Positions 35,875-45,195 of a stretch of DNA of 64,000 bases are shown here, in pieces. The notes under the pieces were generated by a model that saw only the letters and a program-made list of their open reading frames with translations, ran no database searches and had not been told where the DNA came from. Origin of the DNA: CBDHEY01 sp965262305 (GTDB taxonomy: Bacteria > Pseudomonadota > Gammaproteobacteria > Pseudomonadales > Cellvibrionaceae); assembly GCA_965262305.1 (NCBI GenBank), contig CBDHEY010000002.1, positions 992,001 to 1,056,000 on the forward strand, written 5' to 3'. The position numbers and the translations under genes are program-made. Position 1 is the stretch's first letter, and each line of letters opens with the position of its first letter.

Positions 35875-36501
35875 CTAATTTGTCGTTTTGGCGGTTGATT
35901 CTTTTAATTTTTTCATGGTTTTAAGGGTTTCTTTAGCTTGTGATAAGGTACTCGCTGATTTCTTATTAACTAATTTTTCCTTAAGTAATTCTGAGCTTAC
36001 ACTCAGGTTATTTAACGAATTAGAGGCAGTTTTTTCTTTTTGAATTTTTTGAAATTCGTAGTTTTCAATCACTTTATTGTCGGTAAGAGACCATACTTGT
36101 CCTGGTTTCAATGTTTTTCTTTTTTCTCCAGTACTAATTCTGATTTTTGTGAGATTATTGTTTACTAATCGAGTTTTATAACTATTGTTATTTGGATAGT
36201 CACTATATTGAACTTTTCCGTCTATCCATAATATATGTTTTCCATCAGGTCTTATTGCGATACCAGATAAAGTAACATTATTGTTTTGTTCAATTTCGGT
36301 TCTTGGTTCTGTCTTTATTTTATTTTTTTCTATATTTATGGGAAGGATATCGCCAAAATAATCATAGCGATTTTGATTTAAAGATTTCCGCTCAATCTCT
36401 GTTGTAAATAAACGTTCAAATGGGACATCTGGTTGCGATTTTTGCCCTTGAGCGTTTAATGTTAAAAAAATAAGAATAATTTTAAAGAATGCTTTTTTCA
36501 T
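35875..36501 (-). CDS. MshK-like pilus biogenesis protein
   Basis: This periplasmic protein of 208 residues from the ATG at 36501 has a signal peptide MKKAFFKIILIFLTLNAQG. A small beta domain (about 75-130) with TLSGIAIRPDGKHILWIDGK resembles MshK and GspC/PilP HR-type domains that contact the secretin. The Lys-rich tail is helical. An ATG 45 bases upstream would put extra residues before the signal peptide. The chosen ATG overlaps the preceding stop by four bases (ATGA), so translation is coupled. Similarity is weak and position in the operon carries much of the call. Confidence 0.6.
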   Translation of the reverse strand: MKKAFFKIILIFLTLNAQGQKSQPDVPFERLFTTEIERKSLNQNRYDYFGDILPINIEKNKIKTEPRTEIEQNNNVTLSGIAIRPDGKHILWIDGKVQYSDYPNNNSYKTRLVNNNLTKIRISTGEKRKTLKPGQVWSLTDNKVIENYEFQKIQKEKTASNSLNNLSVSSELLKEKLVNKKSASTLSQAKETLKTMKKLKESTAKTTN

Positions 36502-37115
36502 AGTGACACATCCTCTGATATTGTTATGTCCGATAAGGTATACCATTGAAATTCACAGTCCCCAGCAAAACCACTAAACGGCGTGTTTTCTTTTCCTAAG
36601 TCTTTTCTATACAGGTTGCATTCTTCAATGCTAAATATTCCTAAGCTCTTATTTCTTAGAAATTTAAGCATTAAAAAAAAATCGCCTTCGTGTAGAAGGT
36701 CAAACCGAATATCCATTTGTGTTGTTTCGTACGGCTGTTCTGGGTGTATATAAAAGTCCTTTAATTCATCTGCATCCTTGGCGTTTTCCAGAGTGAAATC
36801 GATTGCTGGTATTTCATAGTTTTCTCCAACTGCTTGAAGTGTTTCTATCCATTGTAAACGAAAATTGTTTCCTATAACGCCGCGAGATCGTAATTGATCA
36901 TACTTATCAATGTTTTTTCGATATAGGGTAATTTGTTCGGCGGAAAATGAATTTTTTCTTTGTTGTTGGGTAAATTTTTTCTCTGCTTTCTCTAGCTCTT
37001 TGTTTGTATGATAAAAATAATAAATAGAAAGAGAAAAGCTTACGATCGATAAGGAAAGCATTACAAAGCCGATTAAATAGCGCTTGATGATAATAGTCAA
37101 AAATGTTTTATCCAT
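36498..37115 (-). CDS. PilO/MshJ-like inner-membrane assembly protein
   Basis: This 205-residue bitopic protein has a short cytoplasmic start (MDKTFLTIIIKRYLIG), a membrane helix (about 12-35), a coiled-coil (KELEKAEKKFTQQQRK) and a small ferredoxin-like periplasmic domain, the build of PilO/GspM proteins. The ATG at 37115 overlaps the preceding gene by eight bases. It lies after the PilM/N-like gene as PilO does in pilus operons. No catalytic role is expected; it links the inner-membrane platform to the secretin. Confidence 0.65.
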   Translation of the reverse strand: MDKTFLTIIIKRYLIGFVMLSLSIVSFSLSIYYFYHTNKELEKAEKKFTQQQRKNSFSAEQITLYRKNIDKYDQLRSRGVIGNNFRLQWIETLQAVGENYEIPAIDFTLENAKDADELKDFYIHPEQPYETTQMDIRFDLLHEGDFFLMLKFLRNKSLGIFSIEECNLYRKDLGKENTPFSGFAGDCEFQWYTLSDITISEDVSL

Positions 37116-38790
37116 TTTTGACTTCTCCACTATCAAGGTTTTCTGTCAGAAGTTCTTCTTCCTTTGGTTGATTTGTGGGATGAAGCAAAAGATATATTAG
37201 AAATTTATTTGCTGATTCATCGATTACTCGTTTACTTTCATCAACGCCGCTTTGATCCGAAAATCGAGAATAAACCCTTGTGTCTACAGGTATTTGTTTT
37301 ACCCAAGTTGATTGAATCTGACCTAAGTTATCAAGATCATTCACAAAATTTTTAAGAATCGCAACTGTATCACGGTATGAGATATCATTTCGATTAATCA
37401 AACCTGAGAGTTCTATTAATGGAGAGCGGCCCTCTTGAGGAGTTAGATCTTCTTCAAATCCAAATTCTTCGAAGGTATCATTTTGCTTTTTTGCCATTTT
37501 GTTCATATCGACCACGAGTTGCCTTAGAGGCTCGCCATGATATTTTTTCCATTTAAATCCCGTTAAGTTAATACGATTATACTGGGGTCGACTAAATACT
37601 TGACTAAGAGGTAAGAAAAGACTTTCTGGTGAGAAGTTTGATTCATTGATCAGTAGCTTTGAAAATGTTACTTGTTGATCCATCGGGTAAGCATAACCGA
37701 TTTCTGATTCATACTTTGAATAGTTTCTTTGATAATGATTGTTCAAATGCTGTAAATTGGCTTTAGCTGTTTTCTTTTCCGAGTTTAAGGTAATACCCAT
37801 CGTTACGAGGGCAGTAGAAGCGAGGAATAGAGCGACCGAGCACATGTATGTGAAATTTGAAATACTTTTCTCAATAATTAGATTTTTGTAGTGCTTTTTG
37901 TCAATATTTCTAGCATAGTGGTCTGTACCTGATTTCTGCTTAGAGCAAATGTAGCTGAATATAGTATCCGCTTGTTTATTGTTTAAATCAGTTTTTAGAC
38001 CTAACCTTTTGAAGAGGCTTTCAATAGAAATAAATATATATTCGATGTTATCAGTATCTCTCAAAGAGGCTCTTGCTTCTTCGACTAAAGCTTCGGGTAA
38101 AATACATTTAACATAAAGTTTGGAATTAAAACCAATAATTCTCGAATTAGCTAAGAATCGATGGATTTGAGAGACACTTGATGTAACGTAAGACTCAATA
38201 CCTTCGTTGTCTAAGTATTGCTTTTCGATTCTCACTTGGCGAGAAAGTATCAACTTACCTTTTTGTAAGAAGCTCTCTCGCATTGATGATTTCATTTGTC
38301 TGGAAATTAATAACACATTTTCTTTTTTTTCAGAAAGGTAGCCCATTAATTTTTCATTCAATAACGAGACTGACCACATTCCGATAATAGGGACCTCTTT
38401 ATCTCCCATTATTTCTATCCAGGCAGCAATAGGCTCCATACCTGAAATAGAACTTAATAAAATTTCGTCGTCTTTACGGCCACTTTTTTCTCTTGAAATT
38501 TGATGTGCGTGAACATAGGTATTGTTTCGATAGTGTCGCTTAACCTGTCTTTCGATAAGTAATTGTTTATCTGACCCATGAGTGTGGGGTATTTTTTCTC
38601 TCTGGAAGTCTTCTTCAAGAAGATCAAATAATATGTGTACTCCTACTCTCTTAACACTAGAAATATATTCTTCGAATTCGCTTAATCCTGTTTCGTCGTT
38701 TTTAAACTCAAATGCGTAATCTAAATGATGTCCTTTCCATTCAAACACTTTGAGTTTAAGGTTTGTAATAAGCAGTACTCGATGGCTCAT
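37108..38790 (-). CDS. PilM/PilN-like (MshI-type) assembly protein
   Basis: This 560-residue protein has a large cytoplasmic N-terminal half (MSHRVLLITNLKLKVFEWKG start, actin-like PilM/MshI fold suspected), a single membrane segment at about 318-340 (FTYMCSVALFLASTALVTMG) and a coiled-coil/periplasmic PilN-like half. This looks like a PilM-PilN fusion. The ATG at 38790 overlaps the preceding stop by four bases; an upstream frame from 38847 would run inside that gene. Actin-like nucleotide motifs are not obvious, so function rests on order and architecture. Confidence 0.6.
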   Translation of the reverse strand: MSHRVLLITNLKLKVFEWKGHHLDYAFEFKNDETGLSEFEEYISSVKRVGVHILFDLLEEDFQREKIPHTHGSDKQLLIERQVKRHYRNNTYVHAHQISREKSGRKDDEILLSSISGMEPIAAWIEIMGDKEVPIIGMWSVSLLNEKLMGYLSEKKENVLLISRQMKSSMRESFLQKGKLILSRQVRIEKQYLDNEGIESYVTSSVSQIHRFLANSRIIGFNSKLYVKCILPEALVEEARASLRDTDNIEYIFISIESLFKRLGLKTDLNNKQADTIFSYICSKQKSGTDHYARNIDKKHYKNLIIEKSISNFTYMCSVALFLASTALVTMGITLNSEKKTAKANLQHLNNHYQRNYSKYESEIGYAYPMDQQVTFSKLLINESNFSPESLFLPLSQVFSRPQYNRINLTGFKWKKYHGEPLRQLVVDMNKMAKKQNDTFEEFGFEEDLTPQEGRSPLIELSGLINRNDISYRDTVAILKNFVNDLDNLGQIQSTWVKQIPVDTRVYSRFSDQSGVDESKRVIDESANKFLIYLLLHPTNQPKEEELLTENLDSGEVKNG

Positions 38791-39992
38791 GCACCAATAC
38801 TCCCGATTGCATCCCAAACCGGCCCCAATACAGACATCATAATCCAACCAAGCAAACCACCTAGAATGACTGTCAAAATCGGTGTAATCGCAGGCTCTAG
38901 TTTATCGATAGAGTCTTGTACTTCTCGATTGTAAAAATAGCTAACGTTGAGTAAAGATTCATCGAGATTTCCCGTGCTTTCGCCAACACCGATCATTCGA
39001 ACCACTAAGGGAGGAAAAATCTGAGTCATACGAAAACTGTCACTTATTGAAATACCATCACTAATGTGAGTGTGCACATCGTCCATTGCTTTCTCTAAAA
39101 CGGCATTCCCCATAAGAGATTTACAGATTTCAATGGAGCGCAATACAGTGATACCAGAGGAATAGAGTAATGCCATATAATTCGCGAGACGAGCGAGTTT
39201 TACTTTAAATGTAATGTTGCCAAATATGGGAATTCGTAAAATTAATCGATGAAGTTGAAAGCGAAAGTTCGGGTTTAATTTCGTCATTTTTTTTATAACG
39301 GCGGTTAACACAATAGGAAGACTAAAAATTGCCCACCAATAGTTGACAAAAAATTCAGAGACTGAAATTAGAGCTTGAGTATGAAGGGGAACTTCACCTC
39401 CCATTTCCAAAATAAATGGAATAATTTGCGGAACCAAGTAGATCATAAGGAATGTAGTCACTAAAAGTACTACAACGCCAACAATAGCAGGATATATCAA
39501 AATTTTTATTGTTTGCGCTTCTAATTCATCGATCCAACGCAACGACTCTCCCATGTCTCTTAAGACTTTATCGAGTTCTCCTGATTCCTCTCCAATTTCT
39601 ATTAAGGATACAAATACGTGATCGTAGTCATTTTCATATTGTTTCAAACCTTGGGAAAATGTTTTTCCTGCTTCGATTGATTCGACCAGCCCAGCGAGAA
39701 CATCTCTAAAATAACCAAGTTCTGCGCTATCTCGAAGATCCATTAAACTGTCTAAAAGTGGAACTCCTGCTTTTGTGAGTTGTTCAAGTTGAACCACCAG
39801 ATTAATTTGGTCCTTGCGACCAAGACGTTTTCTTCCTAATTGAATTCCTTTAGTTTTTATTTCTTTGTGGCTAATTAAATCCTGTTTTTGGTGATTGATA
39901 CGGGATTCAAGTTCTAACACGCTATTAGCGTGCATACGGCCCTGAAATACTTTTCCTTTTTCATTGATTGATTTATAGATGTATTCAGACAT
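38787..39992 (-). CDS. mshG: MshG/GspF/PilC-type inner-membrane platform protein
   Basis: This polytopic platform protein couples the assembly ATPase to pilin extraction. The 401 residues hold two homologous T2SSF domains (about 60-190 and 265-390), LEQLTKAGVPLLDSLMDL with FSQGLKQY, and later ANYMALLYSSGITVLRSIEI with MIGVGESTGNLDESL. There are three membrane segments (about 165-190, 215-235, 370-395). It starts four bases after the ATPase gene. The family is certain; assignment to an MSHA-like pilus rather than type II secretion comes from the other genes in the operon. Confidence 0.9.
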   Translation of the reverse strand: MSEYIYKSINEKGKVFQGRMHANSVLELESRINHQKQDLISHKEIKTKGIQLGRKRLGRKDQINLVVQLEQLTKAGVPLLDSLMDLRDSAELGYFRDVLAGLVESIEAGKTFSQGLKQYENDYDHVFVSLIEIGEESGELDKVLRDMGESLRWIDELEAQTIKILIYPAIVGVVVLLVTTFLMIYLVPQIIPFILEMGGEVPLHTQALISVSEFFVNYWWAIFSLPIVLTAVIKKMTKLNPNFRFQLHRLILRIPIFGNITFKVKLARLANYMALLYSSGITVLRSIEICKSLMGNAVLEKAMDDVHTHISDGISISDSFRMTQIFPPLVVRMIGVGESTGNLDESLLNVSYFYNREVQDSIDKLEPAITPILTVILGGLLGWIMMSVLGPVWDAIGSIGA

Positions 39993-39996
39993 TGTT

Positions 39997-41688
39997 TTAC
40001 AACCGTGATGTTAGATCGACTACACGACTCAGTTCTTCAATGGTAGTTTCCCCATTTAAAATTCTTCGAATCCCATCGTCCGCGATAGTTTTATATCCAT
40101 TATCAACAGCGTATTCTAGAATGTCGGCAGTACCTGCGCGTTCAGCAATTAATTTGTCCATTCCCGCATCAACCTGAAGAATTTCCATTACTGAGACACG
40201 ACCTTTAAATCCAGATTGATCGCATTTATCGCAACCAACAGGTTGATAAAGATCTACCTTTCCATCTACACCAAGAATAATTTCTTCATAGTCTTCAGAA
40301 AGTCGCTTTGTTTTACAATGTTTACAAAGAGTACGAATTAACCGTTGACCGATAATACCGATAATATTGCCGGCCATGATATCCGGCTTTATCCCCACGT
40401 CTAGAAGCCGGGGGAATGCTCCTATCGCAGAATTGGTATGCAGGGTTGTGAATACTTGGTGTCCTGTCATTGCCGCACGAAATGCCATTTCTGCGGTAGC
40501 TTCATCGCGAACCTCACCCACTAAGATTATGTCTGGGTCTTGTCGCATTAACGAACGTATACCGCTAGCAAAATCCATTTTGGCAACTTCGTTTACCGAA
40601 GTCTGTCGAATTAAATCCATTGGATATTCGACAGGATCTTCCAAAGTCATAATATTTACTTCGATCGATTTTCTGAAATTAAGCATCGAGTAAAGAGTAG
40701 TTGTTTTACCGCTTCCGGTCGGGCCTGTAACAAGAATGATTCCCTCTGGCCTGTTCATAAGCAATTTGAGTTTCTGAAAGGCGTTTTCTTCAATATTTAG
40801 TTTTTCTAGGGGTACGATTCCTTTTGATCTATCTAAAACACGTAAAACAATGTTCTCTCCATGAGTAGTGGGCTGCGATGATACTCTGAAGTCAATTGTA
40901 CGACTGGCTACTCTTAAAGATATTCTTCCATCTTGAGGTGATCGCGTCTCGGCAATATTCATTCCTGCGATTACTTTTAAACGAACTACAATTGCAGACC
41001 AATAGTCCTTATGCAAAGCGCGAATTTGTCGAAGTACACCATCAATGCGGTAACGAAGCCGTAAAAAACCTTGTTCAGGTTCGAAGTGGATATCAGATGC
41101 ATCGCGTTTTACCGCGTCGACCAAAATAGCGTTAACAAGTCTTACTAATGGATGACTGTATTCTCCTCCATCAGACTCTAAGGTGCTGTAGTCAATTTCT
41201 CCGGTTTCAATTTCTTTTAATATTCCATTCACTGATAGTTCATAGCCGTAAAAACTATCTAAAGCGTTTCGTATATCTCCGTCAGATGAGAGAACGGGTT
41301 TGACTTCAACTTCTAGAGGTAAAGAAGCTTTTACGCGTTCAAGAACAATGACATTGAATGTATCGTTCATTGCAACTGTTAGCGTTTTGTTTGATTTGTC
41401 GAAGCTTACGGGGATAACATTATGACGTACTGCAATATTTTTAGGCATAAGCTCGAGTGCATCGCCGTCTGGAACCACCTGTTCCAAGTTAATGCTGTCA
41501 TTTCCCAAGGCCTCACTGAGAATGTCACGCATCACTGATTCTGAAACAAACCCCAAATCAGTGATAACCTTACCTAACGGTAAACCAACTTTTCGTTGTT
41601 CAGTGGTTGCGATTTCAATTTGATCTTGAGTAACTAGACCTCGCTCGATAAGTTGGTCGCCCAGACGTTTAGGTTTTTTTTCCTTCAC
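39997..41688 (-). CDS. mshE: MshE/GspE/PilB-type assembly ATPase
   Basis: This is the hexameric cytoplasmic motor that extends the pilus, 563 residues. The N-terminal MshEN domain (LGDQLIERGLVTQDQIEIA, about 8-27) can bind cyclic di-GMP in MshE proteins. The ATPase core has Walker A GPTGSGKTTTLYS (near 327), the Asp box, Walker B DPDIILVGEVRDEATAEMA and the His box TTLHTN. A zinc motif follows with CKHC and CDKC. The start overlaps the TPR gene by four bases. No retraction ATPase (PilT) is in the cluster, as in MSHA systems. Confidence 0.93.
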   Translation of the reverse strand: MKEKKPKRLGDQLIERGLVTQDQIEIATTEQRKVGLPLGKVITDLGFVSESVMRDILSEALGNDSINLEQVVPDGDALELMPKNIAVRHNVIPVSFDKSNKTLTVAMNDTFNVIVLERVKASLPLEVEVKPVLSSDGDIRNALDSFYGYELSVNGILKEIETGEIDYSTLESDGGEYSHPLVRLVNAILVDAVKRDASDIHFEPEQGFLRLRYRIDGVLRQIRALHKDYWSAIVVRLKVIAGMNIAETRSPQDGRISLRVASRTIDFRVSSQPTTHGENIVLRVLDRSKGIVPLEKLNIEENAFQKLKLLMNRPEGIILVTGPTGSGKTTTLYSMLNFRKSIEVNIMTLEDPVEYPMDLIRQTSVNEVAKMDFASGIRSLMRQDPDIILVGEVRDEATAEMAFRAAMTGHQVFTTLHTNSAIGAFPRLLDVGIKPDIMAGNIIGIIGQRLIRTLCKHCKTKRLSEDYEEIILGVDGKVDLYQPVGCDKCDQSGFKGRVSVMEILQVDAGMDKLIAERAGTADILEYAVDNGYKTIADDGIRRILNGETTIEELSRVVDLTSRL

Positions 41689-43532
41689 AGACTTTTCTCC
41701 AAAATCGCTATTCTTTGAAGAAGTGCGTGAATATCGAGGTTTGTAGGAGAATTTTTTGCCAGTGAATAGGCATCTTTATAGAAACGAAGTGCCTCCGACT
41801 TTTGATCTAACTGGTCCAATGAAACGGCGAGATTAAAAACATATTCGGCACGATTGGGTTCTAATGACCAAGCTTTGAAAAATTCACTTTGTGCTGCGTT
41901 CCATCGAGCGTCGGATGCTAATAGCGAGCCTTTTAAGAAAAATAGATGTGCAGCGCCAGGGTTTTCTTCAACAATTTCATTTACTCGTGAAAATAGCTCT
42001 GGAGAAGGATTGTCTAATGATGCAATAGACAATATACCAGATAATGCATATGAATCCTTCGGGGCAATGGTTAACCGTTTTTGATAGAAGTTTAGCGCCG
42101 TTTGATAATTTCTTTCCATCATTGCTACGGCAGCCATACCTAAGATTGCGTCGCGGTTATTTTGATCCAGATTTATCGCTTTTTGATAAGATTCCTTTGC
42201 AAGTTTTAGATCGCCAGAGTTAAACGCAGTATAACCCCGTAAAATCGCATCGCTTAATGGATTTGTTTTATCTTTACCCTTACTAATCAGTGTTGTTTTG
42301 GTTTCTGTTCCAGGTTTTATAGTTTTATTTTTTAATTTAGATATAGGTGGTCGATTTTTTGTGTTTGGCTTTGATGCTCTGTTAGCAGTGGGGGTCTTTT
42401 CTAATATTTGATTAGTATCAGCGACATCAACCGGTTTATCAGCAAGATCGACATTCGATTGTTTTACTGCTTCAGTTTTAGTTTGTTGAGTTATTGGTTG
42501 GTCCGAACCGAGACCAAGATTGGTATCAGTATTTATAGATGAATCAAGATTGATTTTTCCGATTTCGTCAGCATTCTCTAGTTCACTATTTTCGGGAGGA
42601 ATTTGCGTAGACGTAATTTGATTAGGAGTGCTAATAAAATTATCACTAGAATTCATTATTCCGTAGTAATAGTATATAAAAATAGTCGATATGCTGATCA
42701 GTAAAACAAGAGAATAAATAGCGATTAACTTTTTTTTGCCGTTTCTTTCTTCTCGTATTCTGCTTTTTCTAAGCTCGTCAAAATGAATTTTTGTGGATTT
42801 TTCTTCATAGATTATGGATTGCTTTTTCGTTTCCTTAGTATCAACTGAATCGTCATTTGGATTTTTTGTTATTTCGTTATTTGGTCCGGGATTTCCATTT
42901 TTTTCGTTTTCTTCCAAGAGATCAATAGTGGTTTCGTCATTTGAACTGTTTTCATTGTGGTCATCTGTATTGTTTTTAGTCGTATCAAGGCGAGAATCTT
43001 CTTCATCCTCGTGATGGAGTTTTTGCTCTGGTTCTGCTAAAAGGTCGATGGAAGCTTTATCATCGTTGAGCTTTTCTAAATAATCTGGATCAATTTCTAA
43101 ATCCAGTTCTATTTCTGGCTTATCGCTATTACTTACATATGATTCTTGGCTTTGTTTGTGTGATTCTAATAGTTCTGGATCTAATTCACCTGGAATTGAA
43201 AAATTCTCATTTGGTTCTGCAATAAGTTCTGATAGCTGCTCCAGATCCGAGTCATTCTCACTAGTAATACTATCAATCGTATTTTGGTAGTTTGATAACA
43301 AGCTAAACTCATCAGAATCAGGCTCGTCTGGATCTTTAGCGTTGGATGTGTGATTATTTTTCGTTAATTCATTAGATTCTTTTTCGAGATTGACCTCGTT
43401 TGATTCGGTTTCTGAATCCGAGTCCGGAGGTGTTGTAGTCGTTGAATAGGTTTCAACACTTTTAAGGGGTGTGTGTTCTTTTTTTTGTTTCTCTAATGCA
43501 GCCTTTTTAAGCGCATCTAACAGCACACTCAT
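41685..43532 (-). CDS. MshN-like TPR membrane protein
   Basis: This 615-residue protein has an acidic, Ser/Asn/Glu-rich, low-complexity cytoplasmic half (about 1-260). One membrane helix follows (about 272-295, LIAIYSLVLLISISTIFIYYYYG). A linker of Thr/Lys/Pro comes next, then five or so tetratricopeptide repeats (about 425-605), for example GYTAFNSGDLKLAKESYQKA with INLDQNNRDAILGMA. The architecture and position between secretin and ATPase match MshN. TPRs probably hold the secretin or pilin machinery together. Confidence 0.72.
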   Translation of the reverse strand: MSVLLDALKKAALEKQKKEHTPLKSVETYSTTTTPPDSDSETESNEVNLEKESNELTKNNHTSNAKDPDEPDSDEFSLLSNYQNTIDSITSENDSDLEQLSELIAEPNENFSIPGELDPELLESHKQSQESYVSNSDKPEIELDLEIDPDYLEKLNDDKASIDLLAEPEQKLHHEDEEDSRLDTTKNNTDDHNENSSNDETTIDLLEENEKNGNPGPNNEITKNPNDDSVDTKETKKQSIIYEEKSTKIHFDELRKSRIREERNGKKKLIAIYSLVLLISISTIFIYYYYGIMNSSDNFISTPNQITSTQIPPENSELENADEIGKINLDSSINTDTNLGLGSDQPITQQTKTEAVKQSNVDLADKPVDVADTNQILEKTPTANRASKPNTKNRPPISKLKNKTIKPGTETKTTLISKGKDKTNPLSDAILRGYTAFNSGDLKLAKESYQKAINLDQNNRDAILGMAAVAMMERNYQTALNFYQKRLTIAPKDSYALSGILSIASLDNPSPELFSRVNEIVEENPGAAHLFFLKGSLLASDARWNAAQSEFFKAWSLEPNRAEYVFNLAVSLDQLDQKSEALRFYKDAYSLAKNSPTNLDIHALLQRIAILEKSL

Positions 43533-43545
43533 ACAGCATCTCTAA

Positions 43546-45195
43546 CTATTGTAACTGCAACGATTTGTAGGAGAGCAGGTCTGGCTGGGAAAAACGCTGC
43601 TCAATAACCGTTGGCTTTATAAAAATAACCAATTCCGTCTTTTCATTACTATTGTCTTCATAACGAAAAAGCGAACCAAGAAATGGAAGCCTAGATAGGA
43701 CTGGAACACCTCGCCTGTTGTAGGCTATTTTGTCCTGCATTAAACCACCCATAACAGCGATTTCACCGCTGTTAATTTTTAACATAGATTCTACTTCGCG
43801 AACCTGAATAATTGGGATCTCGCTTACAACGCCGACTTCAGCCAATGATGGATTAGGATCAACCGCCTGGCCAATAACTCGAGAAATAGTAGGGCGCATA
43901 TTTAGCGTGACAGCATTTTCTTCACTGATAAATGGTGTTACGCTCATTACAAAGCCGACAGGGACGGTATTTGCTTCTGTTTCAAATGTCACAAACCCGT
44001 TAGAACCGCCATCTTCATCCGAAGAGGTTTCTATATTTACGTCTACACTAAAATAAACGATATTATCCACAACTTTTAACAGTGCAGTCTGATTGTTTAG
44101 TGTCATGACTTTTGGACTAGACATAATACTTACATCACCAAATTGTTCGAGTGCACTTAGTGTTGTTTGAATCGTATCACCATTGGAACTGAATTCCGTC
44201 ACAGACAAATTGAATGAAGGACGGCTAAATAGAGGAACATCAGTAAATGACTGAGTTGCATTTATAATACTGTTGTCGAGTGCATTGCCAATGAGTGACC
44301 AATCAATACCTGCTTGGAATCGATCGTTTAGCGTAATTTCAGCAATGGTCGCTTCGATTAGTACCTGACGACGTGAGCTAAATAATACCTCATTTATGAA
44401 TTTGTCGACATCTTTGTGTTGTTTTCTAGTAGCGCGAACTGCAACAATTCCTGTCTCTTTATTAATAATTAAATTATTATTTGACGAATCGATAGTTTGT
44501 GCAGAGGCTTCGTTTGATTCTCCGCTTGGGGCTGCTTGAATCGTAATTTCATCAGGAGATATGATAGCCGAAATATTACTTGCTAACGTTTCCCAGAACG
44601 TATTTGATGATTCATTTCTTACATCCGTAGTAGAATTATTGTCTGCACTTCCACCACTGTCTCCTTCAGCCCCCTGTCCAGTAGAGCTTATTTGAGTGGA
44701 TACGGATGAAGTGCTTTCGCTTAAACGGCTCATGTTAATGTAATCAATACGATAGTATTTAATAAAAGGGCGATCTACTTTTACTCGTAGTACATTATTT
44801 TTGATTTCGTAGGTAAGGTTTGAGCTTTCGACAATGCGCTCTAAAATCGCATTCAGAGGTTGATTAACTGCGTTTAAAGTTACATTTTGTGAGACGTCTG
44901 AATCTATGTCTAGATTCAAATCTGCATCTCTCGCTAATGAAAATAGTAATTCAGATACCGGTACATTACTTACCACTACAGTATGAGTTTCCTCTTTAGT
45001 TTGAGGCGAAGGTTTTGGTAAGACTGGCGAAGATCGAACAATCTTTGGTATTTCTGATTTATTCCCTTTATTTTGATTGAGGATATGTCGTTCAGCTAAG
45101 TCTGGATCTGATACATCTCTCTTGTGTGTTACGGAATCGCAACTCAAAACGAGTATGGAAGCTAGCACATAGCTGAGAATTCGAAACTTAGTCAA
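43546..45195 (-). CDS. mshL: MshL/PilQ/GspD-type secretin lipoprotein
   Basis: This is the outer-membrane channel of the pilus, 549 residues. The signal peptide ends in the lipobox SILVLSC-DSV. An N-terminal secretin/STN-type domain (about 70-145, VPVSELLFSLARDADLNLDI) and an N0/N1 region follow. A Ser/Gly-rich insert with glutamines (about 165-200) comes next, then the secretin core (about 275-535): RQVLIEATIAEITLN, LSALEQFGDVSIMSSPKVM, the gate and GEIAVMGGLMQDK. It overlaps the MshM-like gene by four bases. Confidence 0.9.
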   Translation of the reverse strand: MTKFRILSYVLASILVLSCDSVTHKRDVSDPDLAERHILNQNKGNKSEIPKIVRSSPVLPKPSPQTKEETHTVVVSNVPVSELLFSLARDADLNLDIDSDVSQNVTLNAVNQPLNAILERIVESSNLTYEIKNNVLRVKVDRPFIKYYRIDYINMSRLSESTSSVSTQISSTGQGAEGDSGGSADNNSTTDVRNESSNTFWETLASNISAIISPDEITIQAAPSGESNEASAQTIDSSNNNLIINKETGIVAVRATRKQHKDVDKFINEVLFSSRRQVLIEATIAEITLNDRFQAGIDWSLIGNALDNSIINATQSFTDVPLFSRPSFNLSVTEFSSNGDTIQTTLSALEQFGDVSIMSSPKVMTLNNQTALLKVVDNIVYFSVDVNIETSSDEDGGSNGFVTFETEANTVPVGFVMSVTPFISEENAVTLNMRPTISRVIGQAVDPNPSLAEVGVVSEIPIIQVREVESMLKINSGEIAVMGGLMQDKIAYNRRGVPVLSRLPFLGSLFRYEDNSNEKTELVIFIKPTVIEQRFSQPDLLSYKSLQLQ